From contig RXJR01000031.1 of NCBI GenBank assembly GCA_003963305.1, positions 62,001 through 126,000 of the forward strand: 64,000 nt of DNA, read 5' to 3'. The notes below the pieces were generated by a model. That model was not told the DNA's origin. It saw only the letters and a list, made by a program, of their open reading frames with translations, and made no database searches. This document shows positions 1 through 8,023 of the stretch, in pieces. Origin of the DNA: Candidatus Melainabacteria bacterium. Its GTDB lineage: Bacteria > Cyanobacteriota > Vampirovibrionia > Obscuribacterales > Obscuribacteraceae. The stretch's first letter is position 1. Every line of letters begins with the position of its first letter. A program made the translations under genes and the position numbers.

Positions 1-773
1 GATTCTTCCAGCGCCTCCGCCATTTGATGAAAGACGTGATCCAGGTTTGCGATTTCGTCACCGCCACTCATTGGTGCATTCAGAGGTACACCCAGTGCTA
101 ATTTCTGACTGTTCTCAGTCACAATTCGCAGTCGGCGTATGATGCCCCTGATGAATAGAGATGCAAGGCACAGTGCGAGCACGATGTTGAATACGAGAAC
201 AGTCCCGAGGGCTTTTTGAAGATTAGCTCTGGATTCTCCCTCGTAGCGCGAAGCATCTTGCTCCAAATTTCTGTAGTGATCGAGAATAACCTGAGTTAAT
301 TGGCTTGCCGAATTAGCCATTCGATTCAGCTTCATTACATGGAAATCATCATTCTGCTTGGTTACATACAGATCGCGCTCAAGCCGCATCTCCTGAACAC
401 CCTCCAGCAGTAAGCGTTGGAGATTTTTCGCATTGGCAGAAACTTCAGCATCGTCCTGAACGAGATCAACGACCGTCCTCATCTCAGCAGGAATTTCTTC
501 CAGATACCGGCCAAAAGTCTCTCTAAATCGACGAGAATTCGGGTCATCCTTCAAAAACATCTGCTGCAGCAGAAGCCCGCTGGTGGCTTTCTCTCGCAGC
601 ATAGAAAGCCGCTCCAGATGATCAATCGTCCTCAGAACCTCTCGCTCATGGTCGATCTGCGCTTCGGCATTTTTTAACAGCGAACCGAGCCAGCCAAGCA
701 AGCCCACCTCACAGGCGAGCAATACACAGATCACCAAAAGCACTTGCGCTGTTAAATTCATTCGCGAGTTCAC
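1..773 (-). CDS. Sensor histidine kinase, N-terminal part (truncated by window edge)
   Basis: Open frame on the minus strand that runs off the left edge. It starts at GTG (773-771), with AAGG about 7 nt upstream; an in-frame ATG lies at 761. The visible 250 or so residues have a first membrane segment right after the start (LTAQVLLVICVLLACEVG), a long helical extracytoplasmic region rich in Leu, Glu and Arg, a second membrane segment (VLVFNIVLALCLASLFI) and the beginning of a HAMP linker (GDEIANLDHVFHQMAEAL). This is the same layout as the two histidine kinases at 6162 and 8024, whose HAMP regions also read KDEIxKLxxxxxxL. The kinase core itself lies outside the window, so histidine kinase is an inference from layout; a methyl-accepting or cyclase output would also fit. 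It is divergent from the TPR gene at 918. Confidence 0.7.
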   Translation of the reverse strand, partial: MNSRMNLTAQVLLVICVLLACEVGLLGWLGSLLKNAEAQIDHEREVLRTIDHLERLSMLREKATSGLLLQQMFLKDDPNSRRFRETFGRYLEEIPAEMRTVVDLVQDDAEVSANAKNLQRLLLEGVQEMRLERDLYVTKQNDDFHVMKLNRMANSASQLTQVILDHYRNLEQDASRYEGESRANLQKALGTVLVFNIVLALCLASLFIRGIIRRLRIVTENSQKLALGVPLNAPMSGGDEIANLDHVFHQMAEALEE

Positions 774-917
774 GGTGATGCCTTATGCAAAAGCTACTAA
801 CGTCGCTGTCGACCAAATCAGACGCAACAGGAACTGAAACGAATATACAACATGATTCTACCTCGGGTATGTCAAACTGGGATACGATGGTTGGCGCCTA
901 TGGCAAGGAGAATGTCC

Positions 918-1655
918 ATGCTACGCAAAAAGGTATTCTTAGCCGCTCTCGTGCTCAACGCAATAAGCGCCGTAAGCACCAGCAGCACCTTGAGTTGCCT
1001 GGCAGAGTCGACCAGGCGCTATGAAGACATCGCGGCAAAGCTGCCGTCTCTTTACATGATCGATGAGCAGATAAAGCTCAGCCCTAAAGAAACGACACTG
1101 TACGTGCAGCGCGCCGCAGTTCACCAATTCAGAAAGGATTACCCCGAAGCCATCGCCGATTTCACAAAAGCGATCGAAATGAAATACAAATCGCCGGAAG
1201 ATGCGAGCGACAAAGGACAAATGATTTATGGAATGCGTGCAATTTGCTACATGCAAATGAAAAATTTCGATGCTGCTATCGCTGACTCGACCAGGGCGAT
1301 AGCGATTGCACCTGGCGACGCTACAGCAGTAACATACAGGGGAGTCGCATACCTGGAGAAAAAACAGTACGCTTTAGCAATGAACGATTACACGAGAGCG
1401 TTGCAGCTCGATCCAAAACTGCCTGCTGCGTATGAGGGAATCGGCGAAACTTGCTACAAAACTGGGCAGTATGCCCGCGCGATCGAGTATTTGACGCGTG
1501 CACTTTCAGCGGACAGCAAAATACCCGATGCCTACTACTATCGCGGCGCCGCTTACAAAGCAATGGGCAATAAAACCGAGGCCGATAAAGATTTTCAACG
1601 TGCAAGCGCGCTTGGATTTAAGCCTGGGCAGCCATCAATCTATGCAGTGAAATGA
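918..1655 (+). CDS. Secreted TPR-repeat protein
   Basis: 245 residues. I choose ATG 918 because AAGGAG (905-910) sits 7 nt upstream; the longer frame from 852 has no such site. The N-terminus is a signal peptide (MLRKKVFLAALVLNAISAVS, cleavage near SCLA-ES), so the protein is probably exported. The rest is about five tetratricopeptide repeats of 34 residues, recognisable from Gly/Ala-Tyr spacing and DYTRALQLDPKLPAAYEGIG-type units ending in Pro. TPRs are protein-protein scaffolds; no catalytic motif is present. Its stop codon overlaps the start of the next gene by 4 nt (ATGA), so the two are probably translated together. The partner is unknown. Confidence 0.85.
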   Translation: MLRKKVFLAALVLNAISAVSTSSTLSCLAESTRRYEDIAAKLPSLYMIDEQIKLSPKETTLYVQRAAVHQFRKDYPEAIADFTKAIEMKYKSPEDASDKGQMIYGMRAICYMQMKNFDAAIADSTRAIAIAPGDATAVTYRGVAYLEKKQYALAMNDYTRALQLDPKLPAAYEGIGETCYKTGQYARAIEYLTRALSADSKIPDAYYYRGAAYKAMGNKTEADKDFQRASALGFKPGQPSIYAVK

Positions 1656-2188
1656 AGACGCCAGCCAAATCGCTTTTCCTAATCTGGATCATTTTCGTCG
1701 TTGTGCTGTTTCCGATTAGCCCGATTCAATTCGCAGATCCACGATTGGAGTTCTTTCGAGCCTGGCTATATGAGTGGCTGCCAGTTATGCTGCTCGTGCT
1801 TATAACGAGGTCCAATCTCATTACAGATCAGACAATAAAGGTACCTGTTTTAGTCGTACTGGTGCCGCTGACAATCGGTAGCCTTTTGATAGCAAGCTTC
1901 TATGGAACAGAAGGCATTGCAGAAGCAGTGGATAAAAACGAGAATATTTTTTCCAAACCAAAGCAGATCATAAGAACTGCATCCAGTACCATAACCAGTT
2001 CCCAAACTTGCTACTTAGTAGACTGTTACTTGGAGATTCGCCAGGAGTGGACAATAATCCCTGGCATTAAGTTCGTCCGATACATAGATAGGTTGGTTGA
2101 TCCACCGTGGCTTGATATGCAAATTTTAGCCGACAAACAAATCCGTTACCAGTTCGGTTTCCTGACTCGGGACGCTAAGATTTGGTGA
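1652..2188 (+). CDS. Hypothetical membrane protein coupled to TPR protein
   Basis: 178 residues, starting in an ATGA overlap with the TPR gene, which supports both the start and co-translation. Three hydrophobic segments near residues 6-26, 38-54 and 66-86 suggest a small inner-membrane protein; the remaining C-terminal half (about 90 residues) is soluble with two Cys close together (CYLVDCYLEI) that could form a disulfide if extracytoplasmic. I do not recognise a family. The pairing with a secreted TPR protein suggests a membrane anchor and partner arrangement, but this is only context. Confidence 0.7.
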   Translation: MKTPAKSLFLIWIIFVVVLFPISPIQFADPRLEFFRAWLYEWLPVMLLVLITRSNLITDQTIKVPVLVVLVPLTIGSLLIASFYGTEGIAEAVDKNENIFSKPKQIIRTASSTITSSQTCYLVDCYLEIRQEWTIIPGIKFVRYIDRLVDPPWLDMQILADKQIRYQFGFLTRDAKIW

Positions 2189-2234
2189 AGTTCAATCAAA
2201 TCTGTGCGCAAGCTAGTGACGAACGCAACAACAG

Positions 2235-3659
2235 TCATAAAGGTGATCTGGAAAGGCGCTCGCAGTCACAATCACAATCGAAAAGTATTGATTCGAGCTG
2301 CTCTGAGGACGCATTAACAATCTGTTGAACAAATATAGATGAACCGCTTTCCGTATCAGAGCTGAACCTATTAATCGTTACCATCATTGACTGATCTGTG
2401 TCTGACTCCGTGGGTTTCAGATAAATGTTCAATGACTCACGGATCTCAGCCACCTTATCGAGGTTCTCGCTGCGATTAATATGCTCGGCAGTATCCTTAT
2501 GACTCAACCAATTCAAGCTGCCATCCCAGCTGACTTTTTCATCAACTAATATGATCTTCTGATGAATCTTAGGAACTGTAATTACTTCAATACCTAGGTC
2601 CAGCAAATTTTCCATCACGAGCGCAGACTGATCGGCCATATGCTCCTTCAGCAATCCTGAAGGCAAAGTAATAACGCGCACCGCAACATTTCTCGCCACA
2701 AGTTCCTCGAATATCTCTGTGTATGCACGAGTACGTCTCACTGTAAGGTACGGGCATACAACGACTAATGTTCTTTCTGCCGATAGCAGGTCCGCTTTCA
2801 AAGTCTCCCAATAATTCAAATCGGTGAACACGGTTCGGCGTCTGGCAGCATTCTTTGGTAACTCTGAAACTGGTGGGCTAAAGTCAGTCGCATCCAAGTC
2901 AGTCGCATCTGAGTCAGTCGCATCTGAGTCAGTCGCATCTGAGTCAGTCGCATCTGAGTCAGTCGCATCTGAGGCAGTCGCATCAACATCGGTCGCATCT
3001 TTGCCAGTTAAATCCTGCTCAGTGGCATTCATATCAAATGCATTCATGTCAATTACATGCATGTCACTCACATCAATATCACTAACTTCGAACGAATCAG
3101 CTTCGAAATGACTTCCTTCCTCAGTTCGCATAAGCCTGTTAATTATCTCGGCTCGTTCGTCTTCCAGCGTACAAATTTCTTCGTGATTGCGGTCGGGCGA
3201 AATTCCTTCCTGGATGGATCTATTGAGACTGTTGACTAGATTTTGATACTCCTCGTCTAACGTCTTATTTCCACTAAGTCGCAGCTTTAATTTCAGCCGC
3301 TCAACCCTGGCCGAATGTGCCCATACGATATCCTCAAGCTCTGCAATGCTTTCAATCAAATCCAAGGAACTCAATAAATCCCTGAACCAGGAACGATTTG
3401 CGCGAGCATAATATAATCGCCGGATTGCATCGCCGAGAGCCGAAATTGCCCTCTCATATTTCGAAAACTCCGACGATGAATCTGGCGCCTGTAAATGCTT
3501 TTCGAGCGCCCAAATCCGTTGGTACAATTCAGAACACGTTCGGCGTCGCGAAATTTCCTGCTCGACACGGTGGAGACGCGCTTCGAGAAAAGACTGCTCA
3601 TCCTCGAAATACTGAGGGCAGTCAGCAAACGTAATTGAATGCGTTGGGTTTGAAGACAT
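2235..3659 (-). CDS. Phospholipase-D-like (single HKD) protein with coiled coil and pentapeptide array
   Basis: 474 residues. The N-terminal ~180 residues are charged and helical (coiled-coil character). Next comes an array of Thr-Asp-Ser-Asp-Ala pentapeptides (about 14 units, the first ones degenerate) encoded by a 15-bp tandem repeat. The C-terminal part has one phospholipase-D-type motif: HQKIILVD (HxKxxxxD) followed by the GSLNW segment, preceded by a beta-alpha-beta stretch (TLVVVCPYLTVRR...VRVITLP). PLD-family nucleases and phospholipases need two HKD motifs, so a single-motif protein would have to dimerise, as Nuc-type nucleases do. There is no signal peptide or membrane segment, so it is probably cytoplasmic. 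Substrate (nucleic acid or lipid) cannot be told from sequence. It is divergent from the Ser/Thr kinase at 3842. Confidence 0.8.
   Translation of the reverse strand: MSSNPTHSITFADCPQYFEDEQSFLEARLHRVEQEISRRRTCSELYQRIWALEKHLQAPDSSSEFSKYERAISALGDAIRRLYYARANRSWFRDLLSSLDLIESIAELEDIVWAHSARVERLKLKLRLSGNKTLDEEYQNLVNSLNRSIQEGISPDRNHEEICTLEDERAEIINRLMRTEEGSHFEADSFEVSDIDVSDMHVIDMNAFDMNATEQDLTGKDATDVDATASDATDSDATDSDATDSDATDSDATDLDATDFSPPVSELPKNAARRRTVFTDLNYWETLKADLLSAERTLVVVCPYLTVRRTRAYTEIFEELVARNVAVRVITLPSGLLKEHMADQSALVMENLLDLGIEVITVPKIHQKIILVDEKVSWDGSLNWLSHKDTAEHINRSENLDKVAEIRESLNIYLKPTESDTDQSMMVTINRFSSDTESGSSIFVQQIVNASSEQLESILFDCDCDCERLSRSPL
2883..3092. repeat. 15-bp tandem array inside the PLD-like gene
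   Basis: About fourteen 15-bp units. The middle five or six are nearly identical (GTCAGTCGCATCTGA on the plus strand), and the units decay towards 3092. The array is a multiple of three, so it keeps the minus-strand frame open and codes TDSDA pentapeptides; the first encoded units (SDIDV, SDMHV, IDMNA) are diverged members of the same series. The gradient of identity suggests an array expanding at its 3-prime-coding end. Confidence 0.9.
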
Positions 3660-3841
3660 TGAAATCTCATCAGCGAACCTTCAGCAAGGACATTACCAGT
3701 CAAAACTGGCAAAGTTTTGGCACGACGTACGCAGCGCCATGTTCCCACTTAGAACAATCTCCGAACCGTCATACATCCGTCACATTGAAAGTGTAAGCTG
3801 CATAAAACAGGCACCCGTCCATTTAATCCGATTCTAGGGCT

Positions 3842-5950
3842 ATGCCGATTTACTACCAGGAACGCAGCGAGTCAGACACAACAGGCAATCAGGAGTTATT
3901 TGCTCCTGGCTCGATAGTGGACGGTCGGTACAAGATTCTGTCGCTGATCGGGCAGGGGGGAATGGGGACTGTATACCTGTGCGAGCATATTTACCTCGGT
4001 ACACGCCTGGCGCTGAAAGTACTGGATGCAGAGAACATCTCGAGTACAGGTATCCGCCGTTTCCAACAAGAGGCGAAGCTCATCGTCTCGATTGAGCACG
4101 AAAACATCGTCACAGTGCACGATTTTGGAGTAATCGCAGACCGCTATCCATTTTTCACAATGGACTACCTCGAAGGAGAGTCACTCGCTGCAGTGCTAGC
4201 GAAGAAAGGCACATTCACAACCACTGAAGCATTGCCGATCGTCAAAGGGATTTGCGCAGGTCTGTCGCATGCCCATGCCCATGGCGTCGTGCATCGAGAT
4301 ATCAAACCAAGCAACATAATGATCATCGACGACACAGACAATAGCGATAACAAGCGCGTCTGCCTGGTTGATTTCGGAATCGCAAAGCTTTCGACCACGA
4401 ACCATACAGAAGAGCAATCGCTTACTAGAACAGGTGAGGTATTTGGCAGTCCACTCTACATGAGCCCGGAACAGTGCGCAGGAGAACCAGTTGACGAGCG
4501 CGCCGACATTTACTCGCTGGGCTGCGTCTTATTTGAAATGCTTAGCGGCACACCACCGTTTCTTGGTGCCACTGCATTCACCACCATGGTTCAGCACTAT
4601 ACTCGTGAAAAGCCCCCGACACTAAAGGAAGCAACGCTCGGGCAAGAATTTCCCCAGGAAATTGAAAACATCGTCGCCAAAATGCTGAGCAAAGAGGTAA
4701 ACCATCGCTATCAGAACCTCACTTCCGTCATCCAGGATCTCGGCGATATGGAGCATGGCAGGCAGCCACGGCACGTAGGAACAACTTTTCGCGAAAGAAA
4801 TCAAAAGTCTTCTCAAGACAAAGTTCCCATCGTCTTTGGCGCTCTTACTGCTGTTGTTTTAGTCGCGGCAATCCTTTTGTTCTGGCAAACGAATCAGCCC
4901 CCAGGCGCTCAGTCTGTCGAGCCACCTGAAACTGCGAATCGCTCGGCGACATCGACCCTAACACCGACTTCGACCTCCACTTACTCGGCGACAGCCTTAG
5001 CGACTTCCTCAGCTACATCCATATCCACAGCCACATCCACGTCAACATCCAAGTCAACATCGAATCCCGCATCCACAGCAACATCTGCATCAATACAGAC
5101 CTCGATACTGAAACCGCTAACTGCTCCTTACGACGGCAGCAAGTTGCCCTCGATCGATGCCATACTTATTCCCGAGCATCCAGAAATGCTCAGCCGCATT
5201 GCACAGCCAATCTCCTCGGCTGATTTAGACAAGCTACTTTCGCATCCTGATCCAGATTCCAGACTAGATTTAAGAATGCGAATCCTGACCAGCGACGACT
5301 TGATAAAGATTGGCAAAACTGCCTGGGTGGAACATTTCTCGGCGAAAGGAGCCAAGATCAGCAATCAAGCGCTGTCAAATCTGACAAGACTAAAACTCTG
5401 GAACCTCAATCTAAACAGCAGTAATTTCAACGACCGGGGCGCGAGGGCCATATCTAAATTCAACAAGCTAAGAATATTGAACCTGGGAAATACAGAAGTT
5501 TCCGATGACGGCATCAAAGAAATTTCCGGCATGAAAATCCTTGAAAAACTCGAACTGGACGGAACCGAAATTACAGTCGACAGCTTGAATTCATTGAGAC
5601 ACTGTAGATCCTTGAATTGGCTCAGTCTGCGAAGCATCAAAAGTCTCAACGACGGAGATGTGAAGCCTCTTCAATCCTCGAAACTTCAATTCCTCAACAT
5701 CGAAGACACTGCCATAGGCGATAAATCCGTCGAATCAATTACAGCCATGCAAGAATTGCGGACCATCTGCATCGGAGAATCCAAGATCTCAATCAGGGGT
5801 ACAGAAGCACTTCTCAACATGAAAAGTTTGAAGAACATACACTACACGGTCAATGAAAACATCAATGCCGAGAATTGGAAACAATTACAGGCGAAATATC
5901 CAAAGATAAACTTTCGGCGCGGAATGCATCAGGGAGATTCGTACAACTAG
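3842..5950 (+). CDS. Ser/Thr protein kinase with transmembrane helix and leucine-rich repeats
   Basis: 702 residues. The N-terminal kinase domain has every key element: glycine loop (GQGGMGTVY), catalytic loop HRDIKPSN with Asp near residue 153, DFG, and the activation/APE-equivalent MSPEQ. It is of the bacterial Hanks type (PknB-like) and should phosphorylate Ser/Thr of unknown cytoplasmic substrates. A single membrane helix spans about residues 328-349, followed by an extended Ser/Thr/Ala-rich linker of ~85 residues. The C-terminal ~220 residues are leucine-rich repeats (LxxLxLNSSNFND, LRILNLGNTEVSDDGIKEIS and so on), likely outside the cell and acting as a ligand-binding sensor. The linker probably spans the envelope. 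The gene stands alone; the next gene begins 210 nt downstream after a repeat region. Confidence 0.93.
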   Translation: MPIYYQERSESDTTGNQELFAPGSIVDGRYKILSLIGQGGMGTVYLCEHIYLGTRLALKVLDAENISSTGIRRFQQEAKLIVSIEHENIVTVHDFGVIADRYPFFTMDYLEGESLAAVLAKKGTFTTTEALPIVKGICAGLSHAHAHGVVHRDIKPSNIMIIDDTDNSDNKRVCLVDFGIAKLSTTNHTEEQSLTRTGEVFGSPLYMSPEQCAGEPVDERADIYSLGCVLFEMLSGTPPFLGATAFTTMVQHYTREKPPTLKEATLGQEFPQEIENIVAKMLSKEVNHRYQNLTSVIQDLGDMEHGRQPRHVGTTFRERNQKSSQDKVPIVFGALTAVVLVAAILLFWQTNQPPGAQSVEPPETANRSATSTLTPTSTSTYSATALATSSATSISTATSTSTSKSTSNPASTATSASIQTSILKPLTAPYDGSKLPSIDAILIPEHPEMLSRIAQPISSADLDKLLSHPDPDSRLDLRMRILTSDDLIKIGKTAWVEHFSAKGAKISNQALSNLTRLKLWNLNLNSSNFNDRGARAISKFNKLRILNLGNTEVSDDGIKEISGMKILEKLELDGTEITVDSLNSLRHCRSLNWLSLRSIKSLNDGDVKPLQSSKLQFLNIEDTAIGDKSVESITAMQELRTICIGESKISIRGTEALLNMKSLKNIHYTVNENINAENWKQLQAKYPKINFRRGMHQGDSYN

Positions 5951-6053
5951 TTCCATAACGCCATGACTGCGCCAAAACAATTTCCATAACGTCCATTACC
6001 AGTTCCATATAAGACCATTACCAGTTCCAAACTCCATCACCAGTTCCATAACG
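5949..6053. repeat. Degenerate tandem repeat starting at the kinase stop codon
   Basis: About five copies of a ~20-nt unit built on CCATTACCAGTTCCATAACG. The first AGTTCCATAACG overlaps the TAG stop of the preceding kinase gene. It is non-coding in the gene's frame after the stop. It has no spacer structure and is not a CRISPR. Confidence 0.75.
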
Positions 6054-6161
6054 TTGTCGCATTACGAATGCCCCAAAGCGCCCGCGCGTTTGTTATCATC
6101 GTGAGCAGCTGTAGCTTTGTGCCTACATCGACAACGTGAATTCAAGGGGATTAAAGGAGCG

Positions 6162-8006
6162 ATGAGCCTTGCGAAAAAAGGAGCGCTCTTGCTCCTCATT
6201 CCAGTCATCATCCAATTTTTCCTTCTAGTCGGGCTAATTTTGCTCGACCTGGAAACTGAATATTATCCATTACGAGCTAGTCAAGACACAGAACTCACTG
6301 ATGAATGGACAAAATACGTCCTGGACGAATTCGCGGTAATACAGAGTGTAAAACGCTCGATAGCGCACGCAAAACAACTGGAACCTGCTTGCGAACAACA
6401 TCTCCAGGATCTCAAACACGACACTGAACATTCCGCCAAGTCCTATCAAGAGTTCGACGAACGCCGCCGTAAACTGGTTATCTTCGATACCGAACCGCAA
6501 GCTTCCAAAGACTTGCGCGCACAAACGTCGAAGATGCTCGAGATGTGCACAATCAATGCCGAACAGCTAGTTAATGCCGCTAAGCAAGCCAGTCTCAGCA
6601 ACAATCGAGTGCAGTCATATCGACAAATAACGCAATTCTTGCCGCGCCCATTGCAAGAGCTGACGCACCTGACAGCATTCGACAGTAAAAGTGCATCCGC
6701 ACCTGAAAAGCAAGCAGAGATGCGCAACTCCTATCGACTGCTGCTGCTCACGTGCTCGATTATCAATCTTGCAGTCGTACTCGCGATCGGCGTCTTTTTT
6801 ATAGCTGACATTTTCAAACGACTGAACACTATCTTGACGAACGTCGAGCGAATTCAGAGCGACCAGATCTTAGAGGCTCGGGTTCCTGGCAAAGACGAGA
6901 TTGCAAAACTGGACGAAAGTTTCCACGAATTATCGCGAATCATGAATCAAACCATTTATCCGTACAAGACGATGTTGGAAAACGCACAGGACCTGATTTG
7001 CTCCATCGACAGAAATGGGCGGCTCCTCGACGTCAGCAGAGCGTCTGTATCGTTACTCGGCTACGCCCCGGAAGAGCTAAAGGGGACATGGATAAACGAC
7101 ATAATCGAACCATCAAACCAGAAGCTATTTACAGAGAAATTGGTAGACGTCGCCAACGGGAACTCTGAATCCCCCTTCGAAATCCGCATGATTGGTCAGG
7201 ACAATTCGCTAGTGGATGTTCTCTGGTCCTTAACCTGGTCAGCTCAAGATAGAACCATATTCGGTGTCGGTCACGACATCACCGAGATGAAATCTGCGGA
7301 ACGTTTTCAGCAAGACGTAATTCAGATGGTCAGTCATGATCTAAAAAGTCCTTTGACGGCCATATCGAATTTTCACGAGCTCTTGGAATCAGGAATGTAT
7401 GGGCAGCTCGAAGACAAATACCTGGAACAAGTCGGCGTCGCCAAACGAAGCGCAGATAGAATGCTGATCTTGGTAAATGATCTGTTAGCAGTCGAGCGCA
7501 TGCGCTCAGGCTCAATGCAACTTGAGCGCGATGAAGTAAGCCTGTCCAGTATTTTCGAACAAGCAATAGAATCGGTGATCGGATTAGCCAACGAACACGG
7601 CATACACTTCAACGTGGTACCGACCGCGGTAACTGCCTTTATCGACGAGAGAAGAATGATTCAAGTCTTGATTAACCTGCTTTCAAACGCCATCAAATTT
7701 GCGCCCGAGAATAGCGAAGTTACGCTCGCGGCACGGCAGCTGAAAGATTTCGTCGAAGTCAGTGTGACCGATCAGGGGCGCGGCATTCCCCAGCATCTGC
7801 TCGGCTCAATTTTCGATCGATTCAGCCAGGTGCAAGCTTCCGATGCAACAAAAAAAGGCGGTTCCGGTCTTGGTCTGGCTATTTGCAAGGCGCTCGTCGA
7901 GCAGCATGGCGGCTCGATTAGTGTAATAAGTGAATCGGGGAAAGGATGCACATTCTCCTTTCGCATTCCAAAGCAACAACAACAACAACAACAACAATCG
8001 TTCTAA
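6162..8006 (+). CDS. PAS-domain sensor histidine kinase (first of tandem pair)
   Basis: 614 residues from ATG 6162, which has AAAGGAG just upstream (6153-6159, tight spacing); a longer frame opens at 6117. Layout: membrane helix at residues 8-28, helical extracytoplasmic sensor, second membrane helix at about 193-217, HAMP linker, PAS domain (about 270-390; ILENAQDLICSID-type start and GVGHDITEMK-type end), HisKA with phospho-acceptor His near residue 392 (MVSHDLKSPL), and HATPase with N-box NLLSNAIKF, DQGRGIP and GGSGLGLAI. It therefore should autophosphorylate and pass phosphate to a response regulator not encoded nearby. The C-terminus carries an uninterrupted run of glutamines from a CAA array. 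It lies 17 nt ahead of a paralogue, so the two probably form an operon. Confidence 0.93.
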   Translation: MSLAKKGALLLLIPVIIQFFLLVGLILLDLETEYYPLRASQDTELTDEWTKYVLDEFAVIQSVKRSIAHAKQLEPACEQHLQDLKHDTEHSAKSYQEFDERRRKLVIFDTEPQASKDLRAQTSKMLEMCTINAEQLVNAAKQASLSNNRVQSYRQITQFLPRPLQELTHLTAFDSKSASAPEKQAEMRNSYRLLLLTCSIINLAVVLAIGVFFIADIFKRLNTILTNVERIQSDQILEARVPGKDEIAKLDESFHELSRIMNQTIYPYKTMLENAQDLICSIDRNGRLLDVSRASVSLLGYAPEELKGTWINDIIEPSNQKLFTEKLVDVANGNSESPFEIRMIGQDNSLVDVLWSLTWSAQDRTIFGVGHDITEMKSAERFQQDVIQMVSHDLKSPLTAISNFHELLESGMYGQLEDKYLEQVGVAKRSADRMLILVNDLLAVERMRSGSMQLERDEVSLSSIFEQAIESVIGLANEHGIHFNVVPTAVTAFIDERRMIQVLINLLSNAIKFAPENSEVTLAARQLKDFVEVSVTDQGRGIPQHLLGSIFDRFSQVQASDATKKGGSGLGLAICKALVEQHGGSISVISESGKGCTFSFRIPKQQQQQQQQSF

Positions 8007-8023
8007 GGAAAAGTCAAAGTTAA

